NCBI GenBank assembly: GCA_028066355.1
Contig: JALCBP010000053.1
Span: 1-18,760, forward strand
Direction: 5' to 3'
Origin: UBA1268 sp002694955
GTDB taxonomy: Bacteria; Planctomycetota; Planctomycetia; Pirellulales; UBA1268
Length of the DNA: 18,760 bases
Below the pieces are notes generated by a model. That model saw nothing but the letters and a program-made list of their open reading frames with translations. It was not told the origin of the DNA and ran no database searches. Below, in pieces: positions 7,782-16,023 of this stretch. The first letter of the stretch is position 1; every line of letters starts with the position of its first letter. Both the position numbers and the translations under genes were made by a program.

Positions 7782-8717
7782 ATGATTGTTTCTTCCGAAA
7801 ATCTTTCAAAGTCCTACGGTACTTTTCATGCATTATCAGATTGCAACATATGTGTGCAATCGGGTGAAGTTTTCGGACTACTGGGTCCAAACGGTGCCGG
7901 CAAAACAACTTTCCTACGAACACTTTTAGGGTTCATAAAACCAACCTCAGGGCGGGCCAGCATTGCAGGTTTTGACTGCGTTACACAATCAGTTCAAACT
8001 CGGCAAAAAACGGCCTACCTTCCTGGTGAAGCACGGCTGTTTCGTCGAATGCGAGGACACCATGTACTTGATTTTTTTTCCCGCCTGCGACTCGATTGCG
8101 ACCGAAGCACATGCTCCAAAATTGCTGAAAGGCTACAACTCGACTGCCAGAGACAGGTTTCACGCATGAGTACCGGCATGCGCCAAAAGCTTGCTCTGTC
8201 GATGGTTTTGGCAATTGATTGTCCGTTAGTCATTCTAGACGAGCCAACAGCCAATCTTGATCCGTCTGCCAGAGCCGAAGTTCTTGAATTAGTCGTAGAG
8301 GCTCGCAACATGGGCAGGACAATAATTTTTTCTTCACATGTGCTCTCGGAAATCGAGTCGACGTGCGATCGAGTCGTTATTATGCGGACTGGCCACATTG
8401 CTCACGAACAATCCATTGCGACTCTTCGAAGAAGTCATCGCATCTACGCACAGCTTACTGGCCCACTTCCTTCGATACCAGAAAGTCTGGCCAGTAGCAT
8501 CTCGATTGTTAAAAAATCTGCTGGCGACGTTGTTATGGAATCGACTGACTCTCTGACCAGAGTACTGGACTGGCTGTCTGGCTTACCACTTAGTGAACTT
8601 AAAATTGAACCAGTTGGACTTGCAGCTGTCTACGACCGTTATCATCGAGAAAATTTTCGGCACCGCGATACGCCCTCGCTTCCTCACCGCATCTCAATTC
8701 CCTCGCAAGGAGCATAA
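7782..8717 (+). CDS. ABC transporter ATP-binding protein
   Basis: A 311-aa ABC ATPase. Walker A GPNGAGKT is at 35-42, the signature motif is MSTGM at 129-133 (a variant of LSGGQ common in ABC-2 exporters), Walker B LVILDE is at 149-154 with the D-loop NLD at 158-160, and the switch His is H186 in SSH. About 90 residues follow the nucleotide-binding domain, as in many ABC-2 type exporter ATPases, and may form an accessory domain. It sits 41 nt after the TauE-like gene and 9 nt before the permease gene, so it is the energy subunit of the pair. The substrate is unknown; drug, lipid or polysaccharide export are all possible for this class. It acts at the cytoplasmic face of the inner membrane. 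Confidence 0.95.
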   Translation: MIVSSENLSKSYGTFHALSDCNICVQSGEVFGLLGPNGAGKTTFLRTLLGFIKPTSGRASIAGFDCVTQSVQTRQKTAYLPGEARLFRRMRGHHVLDFFSRLRLDCDRSTCSKIAERLQLDCQRQVSRMSTGMRQKLALSMVLAIDCPLVILDEPTANLDPSARAEVLELVVEARNMGRTIIFSSHVLSEIESTCDRVVIMRTGHIAHEQSIATLRRSHRIYAQLTGPLPSIPESLASSISIVKKSAGDVVMESTDSLTRVLDWLSGLPLSELKIEPVGLAAVYDRYHRENFRHRDTPSLPHRISIPSQGA

Positions 8718-8726
8718 TTTTTCGTC

Positions 8727-9557
8727 ATGTGGAATACCGCAATATGGAGGAAAACATGGGGAGATCAATCACTGCTTGGATTAGCATTTGCTGTATTGTG
8801 GGCTGCCTTCCCATGGCTCTACATTGGTCTTTCTTCACAGATTGAAATGAATGCTTTTCAGGATGTTCTGCTGCGAGCGATTCCTGAGGATTGGCAGAAA
8901 ATGTCTGGCGTTCCTTTTTCTGAAGTGGCCACTCATGTGGGAAGAGTCGCGTTGGCTTTCGTCGACCCAGTTGTCGTGCTCACCGCAACAGTCTGGGGAG
9001 TAACACGTGGTAGCGATGCTGTTTCTGGCCAACTCGAACGTGGGACTCTTGAAATGATCCTGGCACAACCCGTTCGTCGACGGGCACTCTATTCAACACA
9101 AGCATTTGCAACTATCTGTGGTGGGTTTTGTCTTTGCGTGGTCTTATATGCATCAGTCTTCACTGCTATTCAATTTGGTCCTTGGTCGGGCAAAGTGAAT
9201 CCCCTTCATTTCCTGCCTGCTGCATTCAACGTCTTCGGGCTCATGGTATGCATGAGTGGTTTGGCCACATGTGTGTCGTCTTGGGATAGCTACCGATGGA
9301 GAACGATTGGGATCCTCTGCGCCTTTTATGTAACATCGCTTCTGACAAAACTCATTGGCCGTCTCAGTGAAACATTGAATTGGGTTGGGTATTTCTCAGT
9401 CTTCAATGCCTATGAACCTCAGAGGCTTGTTGGAGGAGACGTGTCTGACTGGAAACTCCTGCTTCAATACAACGGAATTCTCCTAGGAATTGGTATTACC
9501 GGCTACTTCATTGGGGGGTATATCTTTAGCCGTCGTGACCTTCCTGCCCCGCTCTAG
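8727..9557 (+). CDS. ABC-2 type transporter permease
   Basis: A 276-aa membrane protein with about six hydrophobic segments (near 16-36, 74-92, 126-148, 163-183, 192-210 and 248-268). The segment SGQLERGTLEMILAQPVRRR (100-119) is the cytoplasmic element typical of ABC-2 permeases, in which an E-R-G-T-L-E run is followed by a P-V/I-x-R-R. It begins 9 nt after the ATPase gene. AAGGAG sits at 8707-8712, inside the end of that gene, so translation is probably coupled. Together the two genes encode a simple exporter, probably two copies of each subunit. The gene is followed by 135 nt without a clear terminator for this strand. Confidence 0.9.
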   Translation: MWNTAIWRKTWGDQSLLGLAFAVLWAAFPWLYIGLSSQIEMNAFQDVLLRAIPEDWQKMSGVPFSEVATHVGRVALAFVDPVVVLTATVWGVTRGSDAVSGQLERGTLEMILAQPVRRRALYSTQAFATICGGFCLCVVLYASVFTAIQFGPWSGKVNPLHFLPAAFNVFGLMVCMSGLATCVSSWDSYRWRTIGILCAFYVTSLLTKLIGRLSETLNWVGYFSVFNAYEPQRLVGGDVSDWKLLLQYNGILLGIGITGYFIGGYIFSRRDLPAPL

Positions 9558-9692
9558 ATGGACAATAGCATGATCCCAAAAAAATTAACCTTCGGGTGAA
9601 ATAAAGGAATCAGCTACATTTTTAGTCACTACTATTGGTTTTCATTGATCCCCGACCTTAGATTAAGAACTCTGTTTTCAAGGAAAATCTGA

Positions 9693-11504
9693 ATGCAAAC
9701 GCCTCGTTGCCACATGATATTGATTTGGTTAACAATGTTCTTTTCCTGCTGCTCAGCAGGTCTCTCTCCTGACATGCTCCGCCTTTGCATCGCGGGGGAA
9801 TTCGAGGCTGTCGACACAGACAATAAAGCCCCAAATGCTAATGAGGGGCAGGCTGATTTGGATGCTGCAATAGAGCAGAAACTATCGGCCCAAAGCCTCG
9901 ACGATTTTGAGCGTGTTATTGACCTCTGCCGTCGCGCGATACGCAAAGGACTGCCAGAAGACTCAAAAGACTTCGCCAACAACCTCATCGTAGGAACCCT
10001 TATTGACCGCTCTGCGATGCTCGTTGATGCCATATTTGATGCTCCACGACCAACTCCAGACTGGCCACGCATGCGATCTTTTGCAATGCGTGACCTCAGC
10101 GAATTAGTTAAGCGTGATCCCAAGCTTGGTATTGCGCATCTCATGATTGCTCGACTTCAAGCCCTGCCAGGAGGAAATCCTGATGAAGCAAAAAAGTCTG
10201 CTGACAAGGCAATACAATTTCTTTCTCCGGATCAAAGTCCAATTGAACTAGCAGAAGCGCATATTGTTCAAGGCAACTTGCTGGAAAATGGCCCCGAGCG
10301 AGCCGCTCATTACGACAAAGCCGTAGCACTTGCACCCACCGATGCCCGATTTCGTCGAACGCGCGGGCTTTTCAGGCTTCTCCGAAATGAATTTGGACTA
10401 GCACGCAAAGATTTTATAGCTGCCTTGAAACATGACCCTAATGAGTCTGGTGTGTACGAAGCTCTTGGTATGTCTTACATGATGGACAATGAACTCGATG
10501 ACGAAGACAGACTAGAGGGTGCAAAGAATGCATTCGATAAAGCAATCGAAATCACTCCTGATTCTGTCGCTCCACGTCTTCAAAGAGCCCGTGTGCTGGC
10601 GATGCTGGGAGAACAACCAGGGGCTCTTGCCGACCTCGATAAAGCTATTGAGATATCACCTCAAAATGCTGTACCACTTGTTCTACGGGCGCGAATCCAA
10701 CAGCAATCTGGAAATCTTAAAGCTGCTGCGAATGACTTGGCAAAAGTGCTTAAGGCTCAGCCCGGCAATGTAGCTGCACTAGAACTTCGTGGTCTCATGG
10801 CTGCTGATGCAGGAGAGTACTCCGCAGCGATTCGTGACTTCACAAGCATTGCAAAGCAGGACCCACCCGATCCACTTGTCCTTGGACAACTCGGAATGTT
10901 GCATCTTGCTGCAAAACAACCTCGGGCTGCCATAGCATGGTTTGAAAAGTCATTGAGTATTGACAAAACACTGTTTCTAAGTCTGCGTGGAAGAAGTGAC
11001 GCTCTTATTTCCATAGGTGAACACAAAGAAGCGGCTCGAGATTTAAAGGCTGCACTGACATTACATCCAGACGATTCCGGCGTACTCAATAATCTCGCAT
11101 GGCTTTTTGCAACATCACCAGATAATGATCTTCGCGACGCAGCACAAGCTGTCGAACTGGCCACCAAAGCGTGTGAAGAAACAGAGTGGAAAGCCGCACA
11201 TATAATAAGCACACTAGCAGCCGGATACGCGGAAAGCGGTGACTTCGAAAAAGCTTGTGAATTCAGCAAAAAGGCTCTTGATGTCGACGCTGGAAACGGT
11301 GGTATTGATGAACAATTAAGAAAAGAATTGAAAAGCTACAAAGCAAAAAAGCCCTGGCGAGAAAAGCAAAGCATGCCGGAGGCAAAACTTTCAAATGACG
11401 AAGCATCCTCTGACAGCCCAGGTGCAGGTTCTCCTGATAAAATTATCACGACCAGAAACAAACAGCCAGATGGCCAAGGAAAACCACGCAGGCCATTTGA
11501 CTAG
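9693..11504 (+). CDS. Exported TPR-repeat protein
   Basis: A 603-aa product with an N-terminal signal-like segment (about 8-23, MILIWLTMFFSCCSAG). FFSC may act as a weak lipobox. AAGGA lies about 9 nt before the ATG, supporting the start. Residues about 125-540 are tandem tetratricopeptide repeats of the A-x-x-D-x-x-K-A-x-x-x-x-P type, roughly ten of them. One carries the LNNLAWLFATSP element that I associate with planctomycete TPR proteins. The C-terminal tail is Lys/Pro/Ser-rich and probably disordered. TPRs bind partner proteins; no catalytic domain is seen. It could partner with the TPR-CHAT protein or the exporter upstream, but the 135-nt gap leaves it unclear whether it belongs to that operon. 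Its stop overlaps the convergent kdsB stop by 4 nt. Confidence 0.9.
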   Translation: MQTPRCHMILIWLTMFFSCCSAGLSPDMLRLCIAGEFEAVDTDNKAPNANEGQADLDAAIEQKLSAQSLDDFERVIDLCRRAIRKGLPEDSKDFANNLIVGTLIDRSAMLVDAIFDAPRPTPDWPRMRSFAMRDLSELVKRDPKLGIAHLMIARLQALPGGNPDEAKKSADKAIQFLSPDQSPIELAEAHIVQGNLLENGPERAAHYDKAVALAPTDARFRRTRGLFRLLRNEFGLARKDFIAALKHDPNESGVYEALGMSYMMDNELDDEDRLEGAKNAFDKAIEITPDSVAPRLQRARVLAMLGEQPGALADLDKAIEISPQNAVPLVLRARIQQQSGNLKAAANDLAKVLKAQPGNVAALELRGLMAADAGEYSAAIRDFTSIAKQDPPDPLVLGQLGMLHLAAKQPRAAIAWFEKSLSIDKTLFLSLRGRSDALISIGEHKEAARDLKAALTLHPDDSGVLNNLAWLFATSPDNDLRDAAQAVELATKACEETEWKAAHIISTLAAGYAESGDFEKACEFSKKALDVDAGNGGIDEQLRKELKSYKAKKPWREKQSMPEAKLSNDEASSDSPGAGSPDKIITTRNKQPDGQGKPRRPFD

Positions 11505-12319
11505 CGTTTAGCTTTTTCCTTGTGATCAAAAAAACGCTTGACGAAAGCGGAGTAATCTGCAGCTGTATCAATGCCACTGGCTACTTGATCAATTGCTACT
11601 GCAATCATTGGTTCGCCAGCCTCAATGAGCCGTAATTGTTCTAGACTCTCTAGTTCACTCAAGGGTGACTCTGGGAGGTGGTGCCAATTTTTCAACACAG
11701 ACCTTCTGTAGGCATAGACACCAATATGCTGCCAAAATAAGGGCGGTATTTTTTCCAGTAAACTATCTTGCCATTCTCTCGCTGCCGGTATCGCTGCCCG
11801 GCTAAAAGTAATTGCTCGCCAAGTCTGGTTGAGTGCCCCACTTTCCTGCTTAGAACATTCTCCTACCCAAGGTGTTAACTCTACTTTGACAATGGAAGGA
11901 TCATGGAGGGCTTCTTTTTCACGGAGCGGCGTTACAAGTGTTGCTACATGTGCTTCAGGATGCTCCTTCAAACACGCAATGGCGGCGTCAATTGCTGAGG
12001 GCACCAACTCGGGCTCGTCACCTTGTAGGTTAACAACAATATCGGCATCTGGCAGTGACGGCAGTGCTTCAACGATTCTCGCTGTACCACTCGTAGCGTC
12101 GACAGATGTCATAATTGCTTTCCCACCAAATCGCTGCACCTCTTGCTGAATCGTATGGCTGTCGGTGATGACAAAGACATCGATAGCATTTGAAACTTTT
12201 GATGCATTTCTCCAGGTATGCTCAATGAGCGTGCGGCCTGTCTCCGCTAAAAGCATTTTGTTCGGCAACCGCTGACTCGCCAGTCGTGCCGGAATAGTGA
12301 TGATTGCGGAACACTTCAT
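11501..12319 (-). CDS. kdsB: 3-deoxy-manno-octulosonate cytidylyltransferase
   Basis: A 272-aa enzyme that activates KDO with CTP to CMP-KDO, the donor for the inner core of lipopolysaccharide; cytoplasmic. The nucleotide-binding start is IPARLASQRLPNK (9-21). The Mg/CTP element NLQGDEP is at 97-103. FSRAAIP (172-178) matches the family FSRSPIP, HIGVYAYRR (198-206) matches HIGIYAYR, and SPLSELESLEQLRLIE (218-233) with GIDTA (249-253) are also typical. One deviation stands out: the usual SGTDR is SGTAR at 77-81. The length is slightly above the common 245-260. It is divergent from glmS, another supplier of envelope precursors, and convergent with the TPR gene. Its presence implies a KDO-containing outer membrane. 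Confidence 0.93.
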   Translation of the reverse strand: MKCSAIITIPARLASQRLPNKMLLAETGRTLIEHTWRNASKVSNAIDVFVITDSHTIQQEVQRFGGKAIMTSVDATSGTARIVEALPSLPDADIVVNLQGDEPELVPSAIDAAIACLKEHPEAHVATLVTPLREKEALHDPSIVKVELTPWVGECSKQESGALNQTWRAITFSRAAIPAAREWQDSLLEKIPPLFWQHIGVYAYRRSVLKNWHHLPESPLSELESLEQLRLIEAGEPMIAVAIDQVASGIDTAADYSAFVKRFFDHKEKAKR

Positions 12320-12429
12320 TTTGAAAATCTTTCACGACCGGGCGTTCCAGTTTTTGTTAAGCAAGGAGGCCTAGTGGAACTGCGAAGGCTCGAAACTGTA
12401 ATTTTAGTTTATAGAAATACGCATATTCC

Positions 12430-12511
12430 CCGGTTCTGAAAAGACGTATTTCGTCGAACCATGAATCAACTTTAAGGTTCCACGTCCTCAATCAAACCGG
12501 AGAGTTTCTTT
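12430..12511 (+). promoter_or_regulatory. glmS leader with repeated complementary elements
   Basis: Four short complementary elements precede glmS: CCGGTTC (12430-12436), GAACC (12456-12460), GGTTC (12476-12480) and AACCGG (12495-12500). Elements 1 and 2 can form a hairpin extended by GACG/CGTC (12443-12446 with 12452-12455). Elements 2 and 3, 3 and 4, or 1 and 4 could pair instead. Element 4 overlaps the Shine-Dalgarno GGAGAG (12499-12504, 7 nt before the ATG), so pairing it would hide the ribosome site. This has the layout of a translational switch, but the elements are short. No glmS ribozyme core is recognised. Confidence 0.3.
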
Positions 12512-14404
12512 ATGTGTGGAATAGTCGGATACATAGGGTTTCGACGTGCGTGTGAACGTGTTCTCGAAGGGTTACAACGACTTGAATATCGTGGCTATGA
12601 TTCTTCGGGAGTAGCAGTACTTGACCACGAGGGCCAACTCTCTGTTCAAAAATCTGCCGGACGGCTCACGAATTTAGAAGCACTTGTCGACAAGGATCTG
12701 CCCGACAGTTCCATCGGCATTGGGCACACTCGATGGGCAACGCATGGGCCTCCAACAGATGGGAATGCTCATCCTCACCTCGGCGGCGGCTGCGCAAAAG
12801 GACAAGGACACTCTGTGGCTGTAGTCCACAACGGGGTTGTTGAAAACTACCAAAATATTAAAGCCAGACTCGAAGTCGAGGGTTACGTCTTTCAATCTGA
12901 AACTGATTCCGAGGTTATAGCTCATTTGATCGACAGTTGTCTGAAACAGATCCTCTCGGCGGGCCCTCACCTGACTGACGACATTACTGATTCTCCTTAT
13001 GTCCTTGCAGTTCGTGAAGCTATTGGTCATCTGCGTGGCACATATGGCCTACTTGTACTTTTCCGAGATCAGCCCGATCTCTTGGTGGCTGGACGATTAG
13101 GGAGCCCGCTCGTGATTGGAGTAGGGGATGATGAGTTCTTTGTTGCCAGTGACGCAAGCCCCCTAGCTGGTCATACCGACAGAATTGTCTATCTGGCTGA
13201 CCATGAAATTGCTGTCATAAAACGCGAACAACTTCGAGTTGTTCACCGAGATGCCGGCAGAATTGAACCGACTGTTCAAGCTCTTTCACTTGATGCAAAT
13301 GATGTTGCTATGGGCGACTACTCCCACTTCATGCATAAGGAAATCCATGAACAGCCCGACACGATAACAGCAGCGATGAGAGGTCGAATTGATCGGGATG
13401 ATGCAACTTCAATTTTCGGTGGTCTTAACCTCACTCCTTCCCAACTACAGAATATCAATCGAATTGTCCTCACAGGATGCGGCACGAGTTGGCACTCTGC
13501 CCTTGTGGGTGAATACCTGATAGAAGAATTCGCGAGGCTTCCTGTTGAAGTGGAATATGCGAGTGAGCTTCGATATCGCAATCCACCACTGGATAAGGGA
13601 ACATTGCTTTTTGCAATTACGCAATCTGGAGAAACAGCCGACACCCTTGCCGCGCTTCGGGAGATGAAACGAAAAGGTCATTCAACTCTCGCCATTTGCA
13701 ATGCAATAGGAAGCACGATTGCTACAGAGGCTGACGGCGGAATCTATTTACATGCAGGGCCAGAAATCGGTGTAGCAAGTACAAAAGCCTTTACGAGCCA
13801 GTGCATTGTTCTTGCAATGCTAGCGTTATACTTCGGACGATTGCGTCACATGAGCTACGAGCAAGGCTTGGAGTTTATTAATGCACTCGAACAGCTCCCC
13901 GAACTCATTCGAAAGGCCTTGGCAGCAGAATCGACTATTCGTGATATTGCTGAACGATACCGAAACGCAAATACATTTCTCTATCTGGGACGACAGTATA
14001 ATTTTCCACTTGCTCTAGAAGGGGCACTCAAACTTAAGGAAATTAGTTACATACACGCCGAGGGTTATCCGGCAGCAGAGATGAAGCATGGTCCGATCGC
14101 CCTTGTTGACCCACTGACACCGAGCGTTTTCCTCATCCCCAAGGACGCTGTTTACGAAAAAGTCCTCCTTAACCTTGAGGAGACCAAGGCCAGAAAAGGA
14201 CCGATTATTGCAGTAGTCAGCGAGGGAGACGATCGTGTTCAGCACCTTGCTGATGAAATAATTGAGCTCCCTGAATGCCCCGACTTTCTGAATCCGATTG
14301 TTGCATCGATTCCCCTTCAACTCCTTGCTTATCATATTGCCGTCTTCCGAGGATGCGATGTTGATAAACCCAGAAATCTCGCCAAAAGTGTTACGGTGGA
14401 ATGA
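12512..14404 (+). CDS. glmS: Glutamine-fructose-6-phosphate aminotransferase (isomerizing)
   Basis: A 630-aa enzyme that makes glucosamine-6-phosphate from fructose-6-phosphate and glutamine, the first step to UDP-GlcNAc. The class II glutaminase domain (about 1-235) has the nucleophile Cys2 in MCGIVGY, GHTRWATHG (71-79) and HNGVVENY (106-113). Two SIS sugar-isomerase domains follow, with TGCGTSWHS (321-329), SGETADT (372-378) and STKAFTSQ (423-430) in the first, and EMKHGPIAL (523-531) in the second. HEQP is at 279-282. The C-terminus ends DKPRNLAKSVTVE (618-630), so the protein is complete. It is about 20 residues longer than E. coli GlmS. The extra residues are a Gly-rich insert near 91-100 and another near 150-162, both in the glutaminase domain. 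GGAGAG 7 nt upstream supports the start. Confidence 0.97.
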   Translation: MCGIVGYIGFRRACERVLEGLQRLEYRGYDSSGVAVLDHEGQLSVQKSAGRLTNLEALVDKDLPDSSIGIGHTRWATHGPPTDGNAHPHLGGGCAKGQGHSVAVVHNGVVENYQNIKARLEVEGYVFQSETDSEVIAHLIDSCLKQILSAGPHLTDDITDSPYVLAVREAIGHLRGTYGLLVLFRDQPDLLVAGRLGSPLVIGVGDDEFFVASDASPLAGHTDRIVYLADHEIAVIKREQLRVVHRDAGRIEPTVQALSLDANDVAMGDYSHFMHKEIHEQPDTITAAMRGRIDRDDATSIFGGLNLTPSQLQNINRIVLTGCGTSWHSALVGEYLIEEFARLPVEVEYASELRYRNPPLDKGTLLFAITQSGETADTLAALREMKRKGHSTLAICNAIGSTIATEADGGIYLHAGPEIGVASTKAFTSQCIVLAMLALYFGRLRHMSYEQGLEFINALEQLPELIRKALAAESTIRDIAERYRNANTFLYLGRQYNFPLALEGALKLKEISYIHAEGYPAAEMKHGPIALVDPLTPSVFLIPKDAVYEKVLLNLEETKARKGPIIAVVSEGDDRVQHLADEIIELPECPDFLNPIVASIPLQLLAYHIAVFRGCDVDKPRNLAKSVTVE

Positions 14405-14432
14405 ATTGCAAGGCGATCGCTACCACCTTTCT

Positions 14433-15512
14433 CTAAAGAAGCTTCTTTTCTGCGAGAAGTACAATCCGGCGACCGGGCGAAGTCATGGGTAGTTTTCGAA
14501 TCTCAGGCAGTGACAACCATCGCTGATGTCGACGAGCTGCTGGACGTTGCAAGGCAAGTATTGACGAAACCTGACAGGTTATCTTGTGATTCGTAACGGT
14601 GTAGTCAATGACACCGAGACTACGAGGACGACCACGTACAGTAATTTGTTTTGGGATCCCACGTGGAAAATCCCAAAGCCCTTGCCACCATTCTCCTGGC
14701 TGCCGACGTACTACAAGGAATTTGTTTTTATGTACTACAACAAAGGCTTTCTCATGAACTTTTTTTGTTGATCTCCGAACTGCAACATTCGGTATTCGAT
14801 CCACAACGCCAAGTTGATAGGCTTCACACTGATTCGCCAATGGACACTTCTCACAACACGGACTCACTGGCGTACAGACGATAGAACCTAAATCCATCAG
14901 TGCTTGATTAAACTCACCTGCCCCGCCGTTACGCGGCACGAGAGCCGCGGCAACATCCCAGAGCGGCTCGTCACTCTTATTTCCCAGCAAAGGCCTGTCA
15001 TACTGGACCAACCGTGCTAAAACGCGACGAGAGTTTGCCTCAAGAATTGGCTCAGGTAGATCAAATGAAATCGATGCAATAGCACCAGCTGTGTACCGCC
15101 CAATACCGGGGAGTTGACGCAAAGCATCTGCCTCTTGGGGAAATTTTCCTTGATGCTCGGACACAATCAGTTTTGCAGTTGCATGTAATTGGCGAGCTCG
15201 TCTGTAATATCCAAGACCTTCCCAATGCCTTAAAACAACTGATTCATCTGCGTCAGCAAGATCAAACACTGAAGGAAATCTTGTGACAAAACGTTGAAAA
15301 TAATCTTTGACTCTCTCTGCCTGCGTTTGTTGGAGCATAATTTCACTGACCCAGACGCGGTATGGATCCGGAGTGTGCCGCCAAGGAAGATCTCGTGCGA
15401 TACTGTGGTACCACCTAATTAGTACTTGGGAAATAGATTTTCTTCTTGCTGCCCACTGCGCTGGATCAAAGCAAGCCGGTGTTTGCTTACGTTTTTTGTT
15501 CATAGAGTTCAT
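14433..15512 (-). CDS. mutY: A/G-specific adenine glycosylase
   Basis: A 359-aa base-excision enzyme that removes A opposite 8-oxoG. The HhH-GPD domain has SEIMLQQTQ (56-64, with catalytic Glu57) and the hairpin LPGIGRYTAG (134-143, with Tyr140). The [4Fe-4S] cluster cysteines are C213, C220, C223 and C229 with the standard 6-2-5 spacing. The C-terminal part (about 252-345) is the NUDIX-like 8-oxoG recognition domain, with W-Q-G-L-W-D-F-P (277-283 region) and a TNH element at 307-309. The catalytic Asp of E. coli MutY (D138 in ILDGN) corresponds to Glu158 in ILEAN here, a D-to-E change at a key residue. A start at 15503 (fourth codon) is equally possible. The 3' end lies 28 nt from the convergent glmS. 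Confidence 0.93.
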   Translation of the reverse strand: MNSMNKKRKQTPACFDPAQWAARRKSISQVLIRWYHSIARDLPWRHTPDPYRVWVSEIMLQQTQAERVKDYFQRFVTRFPSVFDLADADESVVLRHWEGLGYYRRARQLHATAKLIVSEHQGKFPQEADALRQLPGIGRYTAGAIASISFDLPEPILEANSRRVLARLVQYDRPLLGNKSDEPLWDVAAALVPRNGGAGEFNQALMDLGSIVCTPVSPCCEKCPLANQCEAYQLGVVDRIPNVAVRRSTKKVHEKAFVVVHKNKFLVVRRQPGEWWQGLWDFPRGIPKQITVRGRPRSLGVIDYTVTNHKITCQVSSILALQRPAARRHQRWLSLPEIRKLPMTSPGRRIVLLAEKKLL

Positions 15513-16023
15513 TCAATACTCTGCACACTCGAATTAGCTTCCATTGCAGACAAATACGAAGCATCGCGCAACGACTACGACCAGACGATGATTGATGCCA
15601 TGAGTGTGTTAAATACGTAGGGTCTTCACAATATCTTTGATAACGTGACCGACATTGAAGCACTGATTGGCATCAATACACTAGGATCAGATATATGAGC
15701 ACGACTCGAGGAACAAGGTAAAATTTCTGTATCATGGGACACAGTCAGTTCGCTTAGTACACCCCATGGAGAAGAGCTGATTTAAAAAACAGTCATCCAG
15801 CTGTTCTGAGAGTATCTAACCTCACTCATACACACCGGAATCAGCAAGTAACCTACGCTTCATGCAATCTGCACCTCTTTTGAAAAAGTTTTTATTGAAG
15901 CACAGAATGGATCTGTACACTATGCGATGCTCAAGGACTTCAGTGGAACAACTGCCTGTACATTCATTGTGTTTATTATCAAAGTAATTTTTTGAGACTA
16001 CCTCGACTTTCTGGAGAAGTTGC
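15513..16023. other. Gene-free region between mutY and tmk
   Basis: No intact gene is seen in about 510 nt. One plus-strand frame (about 15540-15990) gives protein-like stretches but is broken by several stops of all three kinds, which is about what chance would give. No tRNA or clear terminator was found. The right end carries the tmk ribosome site, GGAG about 8 nt before the ATG. The promoters of mutY (leftward) and tmk (rightward) should lie here. Confidence 0.5.

Noticed and set aside
9571..9601. Small hairpin with a TTCG loop after the ABC permease gene, considered as a terminator.
   Set aside because: The stem is only about three strong pairs. The only homopolymer run suited to termination would serve the minus strand, where no gene ends.
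12320..12511. A glmS ribozyme upstream of glmS.
   Set aside because: The conserved catalytic core of the ribozyme was not found, and its known distribution is mainly in Firmicutes.
15540..15990. A plus-strand frame with protein-like stretches but several internal stops, suggesting a decayed gene.
   Set aside because: TAG, TGA and TAA all interrupt it, and about six stops in 150 codons is what chance gives. No domain was recognised, so a pseudogene cannot be supported without a homologue.
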